DNA of 64,000 nucleotides from Planctomycetota bacterium (GTDB taxonomy: Bacteria > Planctomycetota > UBA8742 > UBA2392): contig JAHBYA010000003.1 of NCBI GenBank assembly GCA_019636195.1, positions 310,001 through 374,000 on the forward strand, written 5' to 3'. Shown here piece by piece: positions 43,101-54,394 of this stretch; within the stretch, counting starts at the first letter, position 1, and each line of letters opens with the position of its first letter. Both the position numbers and the translations under genes were made by a program. The notes under the pieces were generated by a model, which saw only the letters and a list, made by a program, of their open reading frames with translations, ran no database searches and was not told the DNA's origin.

Positions 43101-46100
43101 TGATATCGGCGCCCACGAAGCCAACTGGGTTGCCAGCCTGATGGTGTCAGCCAACAGCGCCGGACCCGCCAGCGTCACGACGGCGCTTACTTCGGACCAG
43201 TGGGTGGGCACGTTTGACGGCATGTCCGTGCTCTCGATCCAGAGCGTGAACAGCGTGACCTTCACGCACATCGGCAGCACCGGCAACTCCAGCTACGCCA
43301 ACCTGAAGCTGTGGGTGGACGCCAACGCCAATGGTCAGTTTGACGCCAGCGATGTTCAGCTTGGCAGCACCGTGGCCTCGCTGACCGGCAGCACCGTTAC
43401 ATTCAGCGGCTCACCGCTGGGCGCCTACACAGCCCAGAACCAGTCGCTGACCTTCTTCCTGACGGCGCAGATTGCCGCCAACGCGACTCTTGGCACCGCG
43501 CGTTTCCAGATCGCGTCTTCGACCGATGTGAGCGCCAACCCGGGCTCGGTGGTGGGCAACTTCCCCGTCCCGGGACGCAGCATCAACGTGATCAACCCCG
43601 CGCCGACACTGACGCCGGCCACGGGCTCGGGCTTCAATGCCAGCCGCGTGTACAACGCGCTGCTGAACAACGCGCTTGTCGCCGCGGACCTGGTAGCGGA
43701 TGACAGCAACGACCCCAGTGTTTCCATCACGGTGGTACCGATCAGCGCAGCGCCGGGCGTGACTGCGCCTTCCAACCAGGCCAGCGCCGCGGTGCCTGCC
43801 CAGATTTCATGGACCGGCACACCGACCGCCGTGGGCAGCTTCAGCTACGAGGTGACCCTCAATGACGGCACCAACGCCCCGGTGTTCACGGTTACCATCA
43901 ACGTCGCAAACCCGCCGCCGACGCTGACGCCGGCCACGGGCTCAGGCTTCAACGCCAGCCGCAACTACTCGGCCATGACCGGCGTGAGCCTGAACGCGGC
44001 GATTCTTGTCGCCAATGACGCAAATGACCCGACGGTGGCCATCACCGTGGTCGCAGTCACGCCGGCCCCCGGTGTGACGGCGCCCGGCAACCAGGCCGCC
44101 GCAGCCGTGCCGTTCAACCTGGAGTGGACCGGCACGCCGACCGCGGTGGGGACATATGAATACACCGTGACCCTGAACGACGGTGTCAGCTCGCCCGCCT
44201 TCACGGTCCAGTTCTTCGTCACCAACCCGGCGCCTACATTGACGCCGGCCACGGGCTCGGCCTTCAACGCCAGCCGCCAGTACTTTGCCAACAACAACAT
44301 TGCGCTCAGCTCGGCTGTGCTGGTTGCCAACGACGCCAACAACCCGACTCTGGACATCACCATCGTGGCAGTCTCGGCGGCGCCCGGCGTCACGGCGCCC
44401 GGCAACCAGGTTGCAGCATCCGCGCCGGCCAGCCTTACATGGACCGGCACCCCGACAGCCACAGGCACCTTCGAGTACGAAGTCACGATCGACGACGGCA
44501 CCAACACGCCGACGTACTCGGTGTTCCTGATCGTGACCAACCCGGCGCCGACGCTGGTGCCGGCGACGGTCAGCGGCTTCAACGCGGCGCGCACCTACAA
44601 CGGCACCAAGGGCACCGCGCTGGCCAACGCTGACTTGGTGGCCAACGACACCAACAACACGACGGTCAGCATTACGGTCACCTCCAGCAACCCGGTGCCG
44701 GGCGTGACCGCGCCGAGCAACCAGGTTGGCGTGGGTGTGCCGTTTACACTGAGTTGGACCGGCACGCCGACGGCCCACGGGACGTTCACGTACAACGTGC
44801 AGGTGAGCGACGGTACCAACTCGCCCAGCTTCACGGTCACGTTTGTGCTGGCGCACCCGCCGCTGAGCGGCAACTACACGATTGCCCAGTCCGGCAGCCC
44901 TGACTTCGCGAACATTGGCGAGCTGTTCCAGATTCTGGATCAAGTGGGCGTGAATGGACCGGTGGTCGTGGAGATCACGGACAGCGCAACCTACACATCG
45001 AATGCCAACTACCGGCTTGGCGGCAGTGGCACAACCACAACGGCCCTGCCGATCGGTCTCAGCACCACCAACACCCTGACCATTCGCGCTGCGCAAGGCC
45101 AGACACCCGTGATCTCAGGCAGCGGCGCCACCAACCCGTACTCCGGCACAGCCACCGGCACACTGGCTTTCCGCAACGTGGGCAACATCACGCTGGAAGG
45201 CCTGACGATCACCGGCGGTGTGGACTTCGGAATCATGTTCTACTGCAACCTGCTGGGCAGCGGCGACAACATCGTTGTTCGCAAGTGCAGCATTCACGGC
45301 ATTACCGCTGGCGCCGCAATCTTCATGTATGACTCGGGAAGCACCGGCGCGGGTCCCCACAACGTGCTGATCGAAAACAACGTGATCTGGGACGTCGTCG
45401 GCGACACCACATGGTCGGGCGGCGATCGCCTTGGCGTACTCGGTTCTCGCCGACCGGGCAACAACGTCGTGATCCGTCACAACTCGATCCACTTCAACGG
45501 AGCCAGCGCCACGGCCAATGTCTTCTTTACGACCGGCGCGGGGCAGATCTCGAACATCTCCTACAACACCGTGTACATGACAGGTCTCGGCAACTGTCAC
45601 CGCGTTGCTACGGCCAACCCTCCAACCACCGCGGACCGCAACGTCATCTTCCTTGGCGGCACCGCCACCATCAGCAATGTCACCGGCATGACAACCTGGG
45701 CCCTGTGGCAGGCATCCGGCCGAGACGTCAACAGCGTCAACGGCGACCCGATGTTCACCAGCATCACCGCGCCGGTTGACCTCAGCCTGCAGGACAGCTC
45801 GCCGGCGATTGACCTCGCGGTCGGTTCAACCGCCACCACCGACATTGCCGGCAACGCGCGTCCCGCGGGCCGCGCAGCCGATGCGGGCGCCTACGAAGCG
45901 CAGGTGCCTGAAATGGAAGTGCGCCGCAACGCCAACCTTGTGGCCAACGGCGGCACCTTCAATGCCGGCAACGTGCCCACCACCACCGGCACCACACTCC
46001 AGTTCACCATCGAAAACCACGGCGTTGACGACCTGCTGCTGACCGGCTCGCCGGCCATCGCGGTCACGCTTAACTCCAATCTTGACGCCACCAGCGGTGT

Positions 46101-47640
46101 CAGCGCGGCGCCGACCAGCACCACGATCAACCCCAACGGCAGCGTTACCTTCGACATCTTCGTTGACCCCACGATCGACCTGGCCTTCAGCATGACGGTC
46201 ACCATCGACAACAACGACTTCGATCGTGACCCGTACACCTTCAACATCGACGGCACCGGCTTCACGCCCAACGGCGCAGCTGTGGCGCAGACCACCACCG
46301 GCTCAAGCTTCAGCGGCGGCGCCAACGGGCCTTTCACCATGACCGTGAACCCGGGTGCAACCCTGGCCAACGGCAACCTTGAGGTCACTGACCCTGAATT
46401 CGACAACATCAGCGTCACCAGCGTTGTCGCGCCGATCACCCTGCCGACGGGCATCACCGCCAACATTGCCGCCGGCCCCGGACACCCGCTGGCATTCAGC
46501 TGGACCGGCACCGCCAACGCCTCCAACGCACCCGGCGACTACACCTGGGAAATCACCTTTGAAGACAGCGTCAGCGGCACACCCGTTACCATTGATGTCA
46601 TCGTCCACATCGTGGACATGGCCCCCGTGCATGCCATCAGCGGCGCAACCGCCGGCAACGGCAGCGCGGGCAACCCCTACACTGCTACCTGGACACAAAC
46701 GATGGGGCCTGCGTCGGACATCGACCTCGCTAGCGTATCCGACCCCAACACCAGCCAGGTACTTAACCTGGGTACGATCGTACCCGGCGCCTCTAACCCG
46801 TCGGGCGGCAGCGGCTTCACAATCATGCTGGCAGGCAGCCTGCTGAATGTCGCCCCGACGGCGGCCTTGACGGCCAACGATGTCGGCACGCACACCTTTG
46901 AAGTGCCGGTCACCGATGGGGCCAACACCACGGTCATCCATGTGTCGCTGACGGTCAACGCCGCGCCGGTCATCCTGACCGTGTCCCCGCTGACCGACGG
47001 CGAGCAGGGCCTGAACTACACCGCCCTGCAGTTCACAGCCAGCGGCGGCACCCCGCCGCTGACCTGGGCCGTCAGCAGCGGCAGCGTGCCCCCGGGCATG
47101 ACGCTGACGACCGCCGGCGTGTTCAGCGGCAACCCGACGTTGCAGGGTGTTTACACCTTCACCGTGCGCGTGACGGACGCCCTCGGCGTGCAGGACGCTG
47201 ACCCGTTTGACATCACGATTGACCCGCCGGCCAACGGCAACCCGACCATCACCACCACCTCGCCGCTGACCGGCGGCATCGTGGGCCAGACCTACGGGCC
47301 GGTCACGATCACAGCCGCGGGCGGCACGCCGGGCTACACGTTCAGCATCGCTTCCGGTGCGCTTCCGCCGGGCCTGAGCATGTCCACCGGCGGCGTCATC
47401 TCCGGTACACCCAGCATGCAGGGCAGCTTCAACTTCGATGTGACCGTCCAGGACGCGGCCTTTGCCACGGATACCGACACCTTCACGATCACGATTGCCT
47501 CTGTTCCGACGGGCGGCGGCAAGAAGGGTGGCGGCGGGGGTGGCGGCTGCAGCAGCGACATCGGCAGCACCCCGCTGCTGTTGCTGGCTGGCCTGCTTGC
47601 GGTGCTGTTCGTTGCGTATCGTCGGCGGAAACTCGCGTGA
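40165..47640 (+). CDS. Giant secreted surface protein with repeated Ig-like domains, two beta-helix regions and a C-terminal sorting tail
   Basis: About 2,491 residues. ATG 40165 opens a signal peptide (LVRGILGLLLVVAGSSLAG); a longer start at 40039 lacks one. A 105-residue Ig-like unit (PTLTPATGSGFNASR ... GVTAPSNQ ... SWTGTPTAVGSFSYEVTLND) occurs once near residues 182-286 and four times in tandem at ~1144-1563. Two right-handed beta-helix regions (TVEGLEVFGG, TIRRCKVYD; ITLEGLTITGG, VVRKCSIHG) lie at ~625-990 and ~1570-1910. A choice-of-anchor-D-type domain, a diverged Ig unit and two He_PIG modules (GTPPLTWAVSSGSVPPGMTL) follow. The end is GGGGGGGC, a hydrophobic segment and RRRK, a tripartite sorting signal. 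Probable adhesin or outer-surface protein. Confidence 0.9.
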   Translation: MTSSGLVRGILGLLLVVAGSSLAGQFTLSTNLTGTTSTSTGVMMFDITTQGNQITVTRFDHKHNTAGAITVNVYYKVGTWVGFRNNAAAWTLHDTVNTTSPAVGGFADVTLNTPLVLQAGTTYGIAIGATTGSSYYNSTVNASGYSDSNMTILAGAVSTGPFTGGIDGREWAGTVHYTVGGNPGPTLSPATGSGFSGSRVYRGFPGVALSMASLVANDFNDPNIDITVTAVNAAPGVTAPANQSGAAVPATLTWSGTPTNPGTYVYNVTLNDGNSQPQYQVTLEIVPPQVLLGNTTTLNNTIPFNTTSTRFQTVYTASEIGLPAGTLITEVRVAGNMTSGAEYQNLRLRMAHSNTTPNALVNTYANYIGTLETVLGPVNIIPTTLPISLDAQWYVFPLTTPFVYNGVNGLCVDWSYDSRIGTGFNIGTAVPSGEQVRGRLYNSTGNWNSATGTLGTTLGNYGIHMLCLTPNSVVLRNVGTTGGLGAPQNDLVMLELDAAALTQSRGLFAMTVSKTGSVSDGAISQVRLVLDNNRDGLVDGGDTVLGSGTFSSGQVTFAGTPLVTIPDISASPSARLLVAVSFGGSLSVGADLELSISSPSHITLSGGQDNTVYPIESGTFVQRMSGLYTINQTGGDFTDIGAAFDALEANGVSGPVILEITDSATYVSTPAYSLGITSAQPLPAMAPVDGASATNTITLRAATGQTPKVQGNANGAVLIGSAAATAQTGRGGLVINQSYVTVEGLEVFGGPHFGIMAQGNGTVFNLNTTNITIRRCKVYDIPNGPGIAHMGLNNGFANNFLVEHNFVYNCLTASLATSPQLQTLTNGCITIRNAGQASSIVRHNTVIHTSTLTGTGGIYAYSSSTTYALHDVSNNIVISVASTIPAIFLNSVTSAPTTANFNYWFANTHCNQATLATFALWQGTGRDASGSNANPLLMSSSAPYDLRLAPNSPCIDPVGQTSTATIDFFGTTRPQGTTVDIGAHEANWVASLMVSANSAGPASVTTALTSDQWVGTFDGMSVLSIQSVNSVTFTHIGSTGNSSYANLKLWVDANANGQFDASDVQLGSTVASLTGSTVTFSGSPLGAYTAQNQSLTFFLTAQIAANATLGTARFQIASSTDVSANPGSVVGNFPVPGRSINVINPAPTLTPATGSGFNASRVYNALLNNALVAADLVADDSNDPSVSITVVPISAAPGVTAPSNQASAAVPAQISWTGTPTAVGSFSYEVTLNDGTNAPVFTVTINVANPPPTLTPATGSGFNASRNYSAMTGVSLNAAILVANDANDPTVAITVVAVTPAPGVTAPGNQAAAAVPFNLEWTGTPTAVGTYEYTVTLNDGVSSPAFTVQFFVTNPAPTLTPATGSAFNASRQYFANNNIALSSAVLVANDANNPTLDITIVAVSAAPGVTAPGNQVAASAPASLTWTGTPTATGTFEYEVTIDDGTNTPTYSVFLIVTNPAPTLVPATVSGFNAARTYNGTKGTALANADLVANDTNNTTVSITVTSSNPVPGVTAPSNQVGVGVPFTLSWTGTPTAHGTFTYNVQVSDGTNSPSFTVTFVLAHPPLSGNYTIAQSGSPDFANIGELFQILDQVGVNGPVVVEITDSATYTSNANYRLGGSGTTTTALPIGLSTTNTLTIRAAQGQTPVISGSGATNPYSGTATGTLAFRNVGNITLEGLTITGGVDFGIMFYCNLLGSGDNIVVRKCSIHGITAGAAIFMYDSGSTGAGPHNVLIENNVIWDVVGDTTWSGGDRLGVLGSRRPGNNVVIRHNSIHFNGASATANVFFTTGAGQISNISYNTVYMTGLGNCHRVATANPPTTADRNVIFLGGTATISNVTGMTTWALWQASGRDVNSVNGDPMFTSITAPVDLSLQDSSPAIDLAVGSTATTDIAGNARPAGRAADAGAYEAQVPEMEVRRNANLVANGGTFNAGNVPTTTGTTLQFTIENHGVDDLLLTGSPAIAVTLNSNLDATSGVSAAPTSTTINPNGSVTFDIFVDPTIDLAFSMTVTIDNNDFDRDPYTFNIDGTGFTPNGAAVAQTTTGSSFSGGANGPFTMTVNPGATLANGNLEVTDPEFDNISVTSVVAPITLPTGITANIAAGPGHPLAFSWTGTANASNAPGDYTWEITFEDSVSGTPVTIDVIVHIVDMAPVHAISGATAGNGSAGNPYTATWTQTMGPASDIDLASVSDPNTSQVLNLGTIVPGASNPSGGSGFTIMLAGSLLNVAPTAALTANDVGTHTFEVPVTDGANTTVIHVSLTVNAAPVILTVSPLTDGEQGLNYTALQFTASGGTPPLTWAVSSGSVPPGMTLTTAGVFSGNPTLQGVYTFTVRVTDALGVQDADPFDITIDPPANGNPTITTTSPLTGGIVGQTYGPVTITAAGGTPGYTFSIASGALPPGLSMSTGGVISGTPSMQGSFNFDVTVQDAAFATDTDTFTITIASVPTGGGKKGGGGGGGCSSDIGSTPLLLLAGLLAVLFVAYRRRKLA
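43594..44853 (+). repeat. Four tandem 315-bp repeats in the giant surface gene
   Basis: Units begin at 43594, 43909, 44224 and 44539, each exactly 315 bp (105 codons), starting at the Asn-Pro of NP(A/P)PTL. A fifth unit of the same length stands alone at 40708-41022. Equal lengths with diverged sequence point to old tandem duplication under length constraint. Confidence 0.92.
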
Positions 47641-47668
47641 CTGACCCCATGTGAATCCGCCACGAGAA

Positions 47669-47690
47669 GGGGAGGCCGTAAGGCCTCCCC
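47669..47690 (+). terminator. Terminator hairpin after the giant gene
   Basis: GGGGAGGCC / GGCCTCCCC, perfect 9-bp stem with GTAA loop, 28 bases after the stop and followed by GACTCATTTG. Confidence 0.78.
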
Positions 47691-47921
47691 GACTCATTTG
47701 CGCCAATTTGGCAGCAAAGCCGGGAACACGCGACTGGCACACGTTCTACCCGCCAATATGGCTTGCCCAGCGGCACAAATTTGCCTTGGCACGGTGGTTG
47801 CAGCTGTCCAGCGAAGGCTTGCGCAGGGGGCGCCCGGCAAGCGTCGAGACTTGTGCCCCCCTGTCTCTTCGCCCAGGTTGGGTGCCTCCTGCGCAGGCCT
47901 TCTGCTAAAACCGGAGGCCAA

Positions 47922-50495
<2,574 letters not shown>

Positions 50496-50550
50496 GACGC
50501 GCTGACTGCGCTGCCGGCCACATTTCACCCCCGATCCGGCCGAATTGCTG

Positions 50551-50556
50551 TATAAT
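50551..50556 (+). promoter_or_regulatory. Consensus -10 TATAAT upstream of the HMA-like gene
   Basis: A perfect TATAAT 72 bases before GTG 50628, in a short gap after clpB. The -35 region (CCCCCG) does not match, so strength is uncertain. Confidence 0.45.
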
Positions 50557-50627
50557 CCTCGTGTCGCAGTCCGGTCGTTCAGGGGCGTTCAAGCCTCAAT
50601 GCCCGCCCGCGGCGCCGGAGTACCCTT

Positions 50628-50846
50628 GTGATCCGATACGTTGTGTCAAACCTCGGGCCTCAGACTTCAAAGTCTGAGCAGGACAAGCTCATTGCCGCCG
50701 TAAGCCAGGTCAAGGGCATCAAGGACGTTGCCCTTGCGTTGGCCAGGCATGAAGTCACATTCTCAATTTCCGGGCCGGAACCCAAGCTGGCATTGCTTGA
50801 AAAGGCCTGTGCCAGCGCCGGGTTCACGCTTGGCGCTCGAATGTAA
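50628..50846 (+). CDS. Small HMA-like ferredoxin-fold protein lacking the metal CxxC
   Basis: A 72-residue protein starting at GTG 50628 with GGAG eight bases upstream. The pattern LIAAVSQVKGIKDVALALARHEVTFSI..PEPKLALLEKACASAGF is the beta-alpha-beta-beta-alpha-beta plan of heavy-metal-associated domains, but the first loop reads GPQTSKSEQ instead of GMxCxxC, so it should not bind copper in the usual way. It may be a repurposed dimerisation module. It precedes the desaturase gene on the same strand. Confidence 0.7.
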   Translation: MIRYVVSNLGPQTSKSEQDKLIAAVSQVKGIKDVALALARHEVTFSISGPEPKLALLEKACASAGFTLGARM

Positions 50847-50956
50847 GCGCCCGGCAATGCCTTTGGTCTAACGTTCGGTTCTGTGAAACAACCGCCATCG
50901 TGCCGTCGTTTGTCCTGCTGGATTGACTTGTATCGACGGGGAAGTGAAATCTGTCG

Positions 50957-52018
50957 ATGAACAGCGCCGCCTTGATGGACCCACCCACCCAGCTTGTCCC
51001 GAAAGTCGTCCAACCCACGCAAAGCGTCAGCGACCTTGTTGCCGCCACACGACCATTTGCACGTGAGATTCGCTGGAAGAGCTGGTGGCATGTCGGCAGC
51101 ACGTTGGCCGTGATCACCGGCGTGCTGGCCTGCGCCGCGCTGGCGCCGTGGTGGCCGTTGCAGCTTGCGCTTTCATTACTGGGCGCGCTTACCATGGTGC
51201 GCGGGTTTATCCTGTTTCATGACTTCGCCCATGGCGCCATCTTGCGCAAGTCAAAGGTCGCGCGTGTGCTTCTGAGCGTGTATTCGATGATCTTCATGGC
51301 CGGCGTCAGCTATTGGCGCGAGGCCCACAACTTTCACCACGCCAACTGCTGCGACCGCCGCGCATCATGGCAGGGCGACTTCCCGGTCTGGACACTCGAG
51401 CAGTGGCAAAGCGCCAAGCCGCTGCAACGGCTGTACTACCGCGTGAACCGCAGCCCGGTGACCATCTTTCTCGCCTACATCACCGTCTTCTTTTTCGCCA
51501 ACACCCTTGAGCCCTTTCTGCGCCATCCCCTGAGGCACTGGACTTCGGGCGCTTCCATCCTGCTGCACGTCGGCTTGATTGCGGGTCTTTGGTGGCTTGG
51601 CGGGTTCTGGGTCGCCTTTTTCGGGTTCTGGATGCCCTATGCCCTGGCCGCGATCCTGGGCGCGTACCTGTTTTATGCCCAGCACAACTTTCCCGGCATG
51701 GAAGTGCTGCCCACCAGCGAATGGAACCGCACCGAGGCCGCCCTGCGCTGCACAAGCCACATGCGCATGAACCCCTTTCTGGACTGGTGTACCGGCGACA
51801 TCGGCTATCACCACGTGCACCACGTGAACTCGGCGATTCCCTTCTATCGCCTGAAAGAGGCCATGCGCGCGATCCCGGCGCTGCAACAACCGCGCGCGAC
51901 CACGCTGCGGCCCCGGGACGTATGGCGCTGCCTGCGCCTGAAGCTGTGGGACGACGCCGGCAAGCGCATGCTTACGTGGCGGCAGGCGCGGGCGCTCATG
52001 GCGGCGCAGCCGGCCTGA
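50957..52018 (+). CDS. Fatty acid desaturase (membrane di-iron)
   Basis: A 353-residue integral membrane oxygenase. Three histidine boxes are complete: HDFAH (88-92), HNFHH (124-128) and HHVHH (285-289), with further QHNFPG at ~242, as in omega-6/omega-3 acyl-lipid desaturases. It inserts a double bond into membrane fatty acids using O2 and an electron donor, indicating at least microaerobic life. Hydrophobic pairs flank the boxes. The position of desaturation cannot be read off. No ferredoxin or reductase gene is adjacent. Confidence 0.9.
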   Translation: MNSAALMDPPTQLVPKVVQPTQSVSDLVAATRPFAREIRWKSWWHVGSTLAVITGVLACAALAPWWPLQLALSLLGALTMVRGFILFHDFAHGAILRKSKVARVLLSVYSMIFMAGVSYWREAHNFHHANCCDRRASWQGDFPVWTLEQWQSAKPLQRLYYRVNRSPVTIFLAYITVFFFANTLEPFLRHPLRHWTSGASILLHVGLIAGLWWLGGFWVAFFGFWMPYALAAILGAYLFYAQHNFPGMEVLPTSEWNRTEAALRCTSHMRMNPFLDWCTGDIGYHHVHHVNSAIPFYRLKEAMRAIPALQQPRATTLRPRDVWRCLRLKLWDDAGKRMLTWRQARALMAAQPA

Positions 52019-52042
52019 GCTTGCGGGTGCGCGCAAGGGCGC

Positions 52043-52048
52043 TAAATT
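52043..52048 (+). promoter_or_regulatory. -10 TAAATT, leaderless geometry
   Basis: TAAATT ends exactly 6 bases before ATG 52055, with no Shine-Dalgarno between. Confidence 0.42.
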
Positions 52049-52054
52049 CCGGCC

Positions 52055-52540
52055 ATGATCTTCGGCGTACACGCGTTGATTTATGCCCGCGAAGCTGAGC
52101 GCGTGCGTGACTTCTTTCGTGACGTGCTTGAGTGGCCCTTTGTGGACGCCGGCCACGGCTGGCTGATTTTCGCCATGCCGCCCAGCGAGGTCGGCATTCA
52201 CCCGGCCATGCCCGACGCGCCGCAGGACCACCAGATTTACCTGATGACGGAAGACGTTCACAAAGCCGTCAAGAAGCTCGAAAAGCTCGGCTTGCAACCC
52301 GCACCCGTGCGCGACGCAGGCTTTGGCCTGCTGACCAGCTTTGAGCTGCCCGGTGGCGGGCCCATCGGCATGTACCAGCCAAGGCACCCCATCGCGGCCG
52401 GCAAAAAGAAGAAGGCAGTCAAAGCCCGCGGAGCAGGCAAGGCTGCCGCCAAAGCAAGCAGCAAGAGCCCCAAGCGCAAGCGCGGGGCAAGCGCGCCGGT
52501 GAAGGCCGCCAGAAAGCCCGCCCGCAAGAAGAAGCGTTGA
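52055..52540 (+). CDS. VOC (glyoxalase) family protein with a histone-H1-like basic tail
   Basis: A 161-residue protein. Residues 1-112 are one VOC beta-alpha-beta-beta-beta pair (VHALIYAREAERVRDFFRD, LIFAMPPSEVGIHP, DHQIYLMTEDVHKAVKKLEK, FELPGGGPIGMYQPRHP); such domains work as dimers in dioxygenases, resistance proteins and binding proteins. Residues ~115-161 are almost entirely Lys, Arg, Ala, Ser and Pro (KKKKAVKARGAGKAAAK ... RKPARKKKR), a low-complexity tail expected to bind DNA or RNA. The tail is in frame with normal codon use, so it is not a frameshift. Confidence 0.85.
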   Translation: MIFGVHALIYAREAERVRDFFRDVLEWPFVDAGHGWLIFAMPPSEVGIHPAMPDAPQDHQIYLMTEDVHKAVKKLEKLGLQPAPVRDAGFGLLTSFELPGGGPIGMYQPRHPIAAGKKKKAVKARGAGKAAAKASSKSPKRKRGASAPVKAARKPARKKKR

Positions 52541-52588
52541 TTCCAAAACTAACCGCCGATTGCACGCGCCCGGCGCAAGGGCGGGTGT

Positions 52589-52594
52589 TAGCAT
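52589..52594 (+). promoter_or_regulatory. -10 TAGCAT, leaderless geometry
   Basis: TAGCAT ends exactly 6 bases before ATG 52601; no ribosome site. Confidence 0.4.
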
Positions 52595-52600
52595 TCCGCC

Positions 52601-54394
52601 ATGCGCTTGCAGATCAAATCCGCGGGCAAGACCTGGGAGTACGCGTCGCCCGAGCACAAGTCCAACTTCACGGCAGGCCGCCGCGAAGGCAACGAAATCG
52701 TGCTGCCTGACGACGCGGCCGTTTCCAACATGCACGTGCGGATTGACCGCTTCCTGAACGACTGGACCTTCACCGACCAGATGAGCGACAGCGGCACCCT
52801 GCACAACGGGCAGGCGCAATACAGCGGTACACTCAACCAGGGCGATGAACTGCGGCTGGGCAACAGCACGCTCAAGGTGCTGAGCCTCGCGGCTCAACCG
52901 CCCGCGAGCCCCCCGGCCAGGCCCGCGCCTGCGCCCGCACAGCCGCCCGCGCAGTTCCTGCCGCCCAGCGCGCCGATCAGCGCGCAGCCGCGCAAGGAAA
53001 GCTACGCCAAGCGCAATGAGCGCCGCGCCGCCATCAAGGACAAGGGCTGGCAGACAGTGATCAAGCCCTCCGGGCGCAAGAACAGCAACGCCGGCAAGCA
53101 GTTCTTTGCGGTGCTGGGGCTGATTGTTGTCTGCGGCGGGATCGCGGCCTTCTGGTTTTCGCAGGAAACCGGGTACGAGCCGGCGCCGGACTACACCCAG
53201 ACTACTGAAGCTGAACCGAAGGCCGAGGTGCCGACCAACAAGGCTTCGCCCGATGTCACGCCTCCGCTGCCCAAGAAGCCGTCGCCCAAGGACGAAGAGG
53301 CTGCGTACCGCAAACGGATCGACGACATCGAGATGGACAAGACCCGCCCGCCCCACGAGCGCATTGCCGAGCTGGAAGATCTCTCCGCCGAGCTGACCAG
53401 GCTGAAGCTGCACAGCCTTGAGTTCAGGGTCCAGCGCGCCAGGGACAACGTAAGCCTTGAGTTGTCGCGCGAAATGCAGAACAGGTACAGCGAAGACAAC
53501 CGGGCGGTGTACCAGCTTCTACAGAAGAATGACTACCGCGCAGCCATTGAGCGCATTCAGTTCCTTGATGACTACTGCAGCCTCACCAGCTACCACAAGC
53601 ACTGGGCCCATCGCCACGACATTGACCGGTACATTGAGCGCGAGCGCGCCAACATCGAGCGCCGCAACACGGAATGGATCGGTCAGCAAATGAACACCGT
53701 CGAGGAAGCGCTCAGCCGCAATGATTACGCACCAGCCGCCGACACGCTTGAGGGAGTGGCCAGCCTGGCTGTGCTGCCCGAAGCGGTTGAGGCAGCGCTG
53801 GCCGCTGAAGTCGCGCGCATCAAGGACTTGCAGCGTGAGCAGGACATGGGGCGCATTGAGCCGCCGCGTAAACCCTTCGACAGTCGCAAAGACCGACTGC
53901 CGCCGGCGCCGAAAAGCGCATTTCTGCCCTCGGGCGAGTACTCCAGCCAGCGCCAGGAGAGCCTGCCGCGCGACCGGCTGGTCAGTCTTGCAGGCGACAG
54001 CGAGTTTGCAGGGCTGGCCATCAAGCACTTCGAGCACGACGCGACACTGACGGGCTATGCAAGCGGCAAGCTCAGCATCATCGTGAAACGCCCGTTGAAC
54101 GGTGTGCCTGACTGGTCGTACAGCATCAGCGTCGCCCCGCACGCGCTGTGGCCAGCGACCCGGGTGCGTATCTATGAGCAGATGCCGGAGCTGACCCAGA
54201 ACATCCGTGTTGCCACGCTGATGCTGTGCTTCGACAACGGCCTGCTGGACGACGCTGCGCGCGTGGCGTGCAGCTTCCGCAAGGCGCACCCTGAACACAA
54301 AGATGAAATCGACCTGCTGCTTGCGACCAAACTCGGCATCGAGGTGCCCGAGGGCGGCTTCATTGAGCGCGACGGCAAACTGGTGGCAAAGTAG
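52601..54394 (+). CDS. FHA-domain membrane protein, large unknown extracytoplasmic part
   Basis: A 597-residue protein. Residues ~1-95 are an FHA phosphothreonine-binding domain (FTAGRREGNEIVLPDDAAVSNMHVRI; the core Gly-Arg, Ser and the late LRLGNS are present, while the usual SRxH reads SNMH). A proline linker leads to a single TM helix at ~168-186, then an acidic stretch and ~380 residues of mostly helical, unrecognised sequence. The FHA part would face the cytoplasm and sense kinase activity; the outer part may contact the envelope. Two small FHA genes lie about 1 kb downstream. Confidence 0.85.
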   Translation: MRLQIKSAGKTWEYASPEHKSNFTAGRREGNEIVLPDDAAVSNMHVRIDRFLNDWTFTDQMSDSGTLHNGQAQYSGTLNQGDELRLGNSTLKVLSLAAQPPASPPARPAPAPAQPPAQFLPPSAPISAQPRKESYAKRNERRAAIKDKGWQTVIKPSGRKNSNAGKQFFAVLGLIVVCGGIAAFWFSQETGYEPAPDYTQTTEAEPKAEVPTNKASPDVTPPLPKKPSPKDEEAAYRKRIDDIEMDKTRPPHERIAELEDLSAELTRLKLHSLEFRVQRARDNVSLELSREMQNRYSEDNRAVYQLLQKNDYRAAIERIQFLDDYCSLTSYHKHWAHRHDIDRYIERERANIERRNTEWIGQQMNTVEEALSRNDYAPAADTLEGVASLAVLPEAVEAALAAEVARIKDLQREQDMGRIEPPRKPFDSRKDRLPPAPKSAFLPSGEYSSQRQESLPRDRLVSLAGDSEFAGLAIKHFEHDATLTGYASGKLSIIVKRPLNGVPDWSYSISVAPHALWPATRVRIYEQMPELTQNIRVATLMLCFDNGLLDDAARVACSFRKAHPEHKDEIDLLLATKLGIEVPEGGFIERDGKLVAK

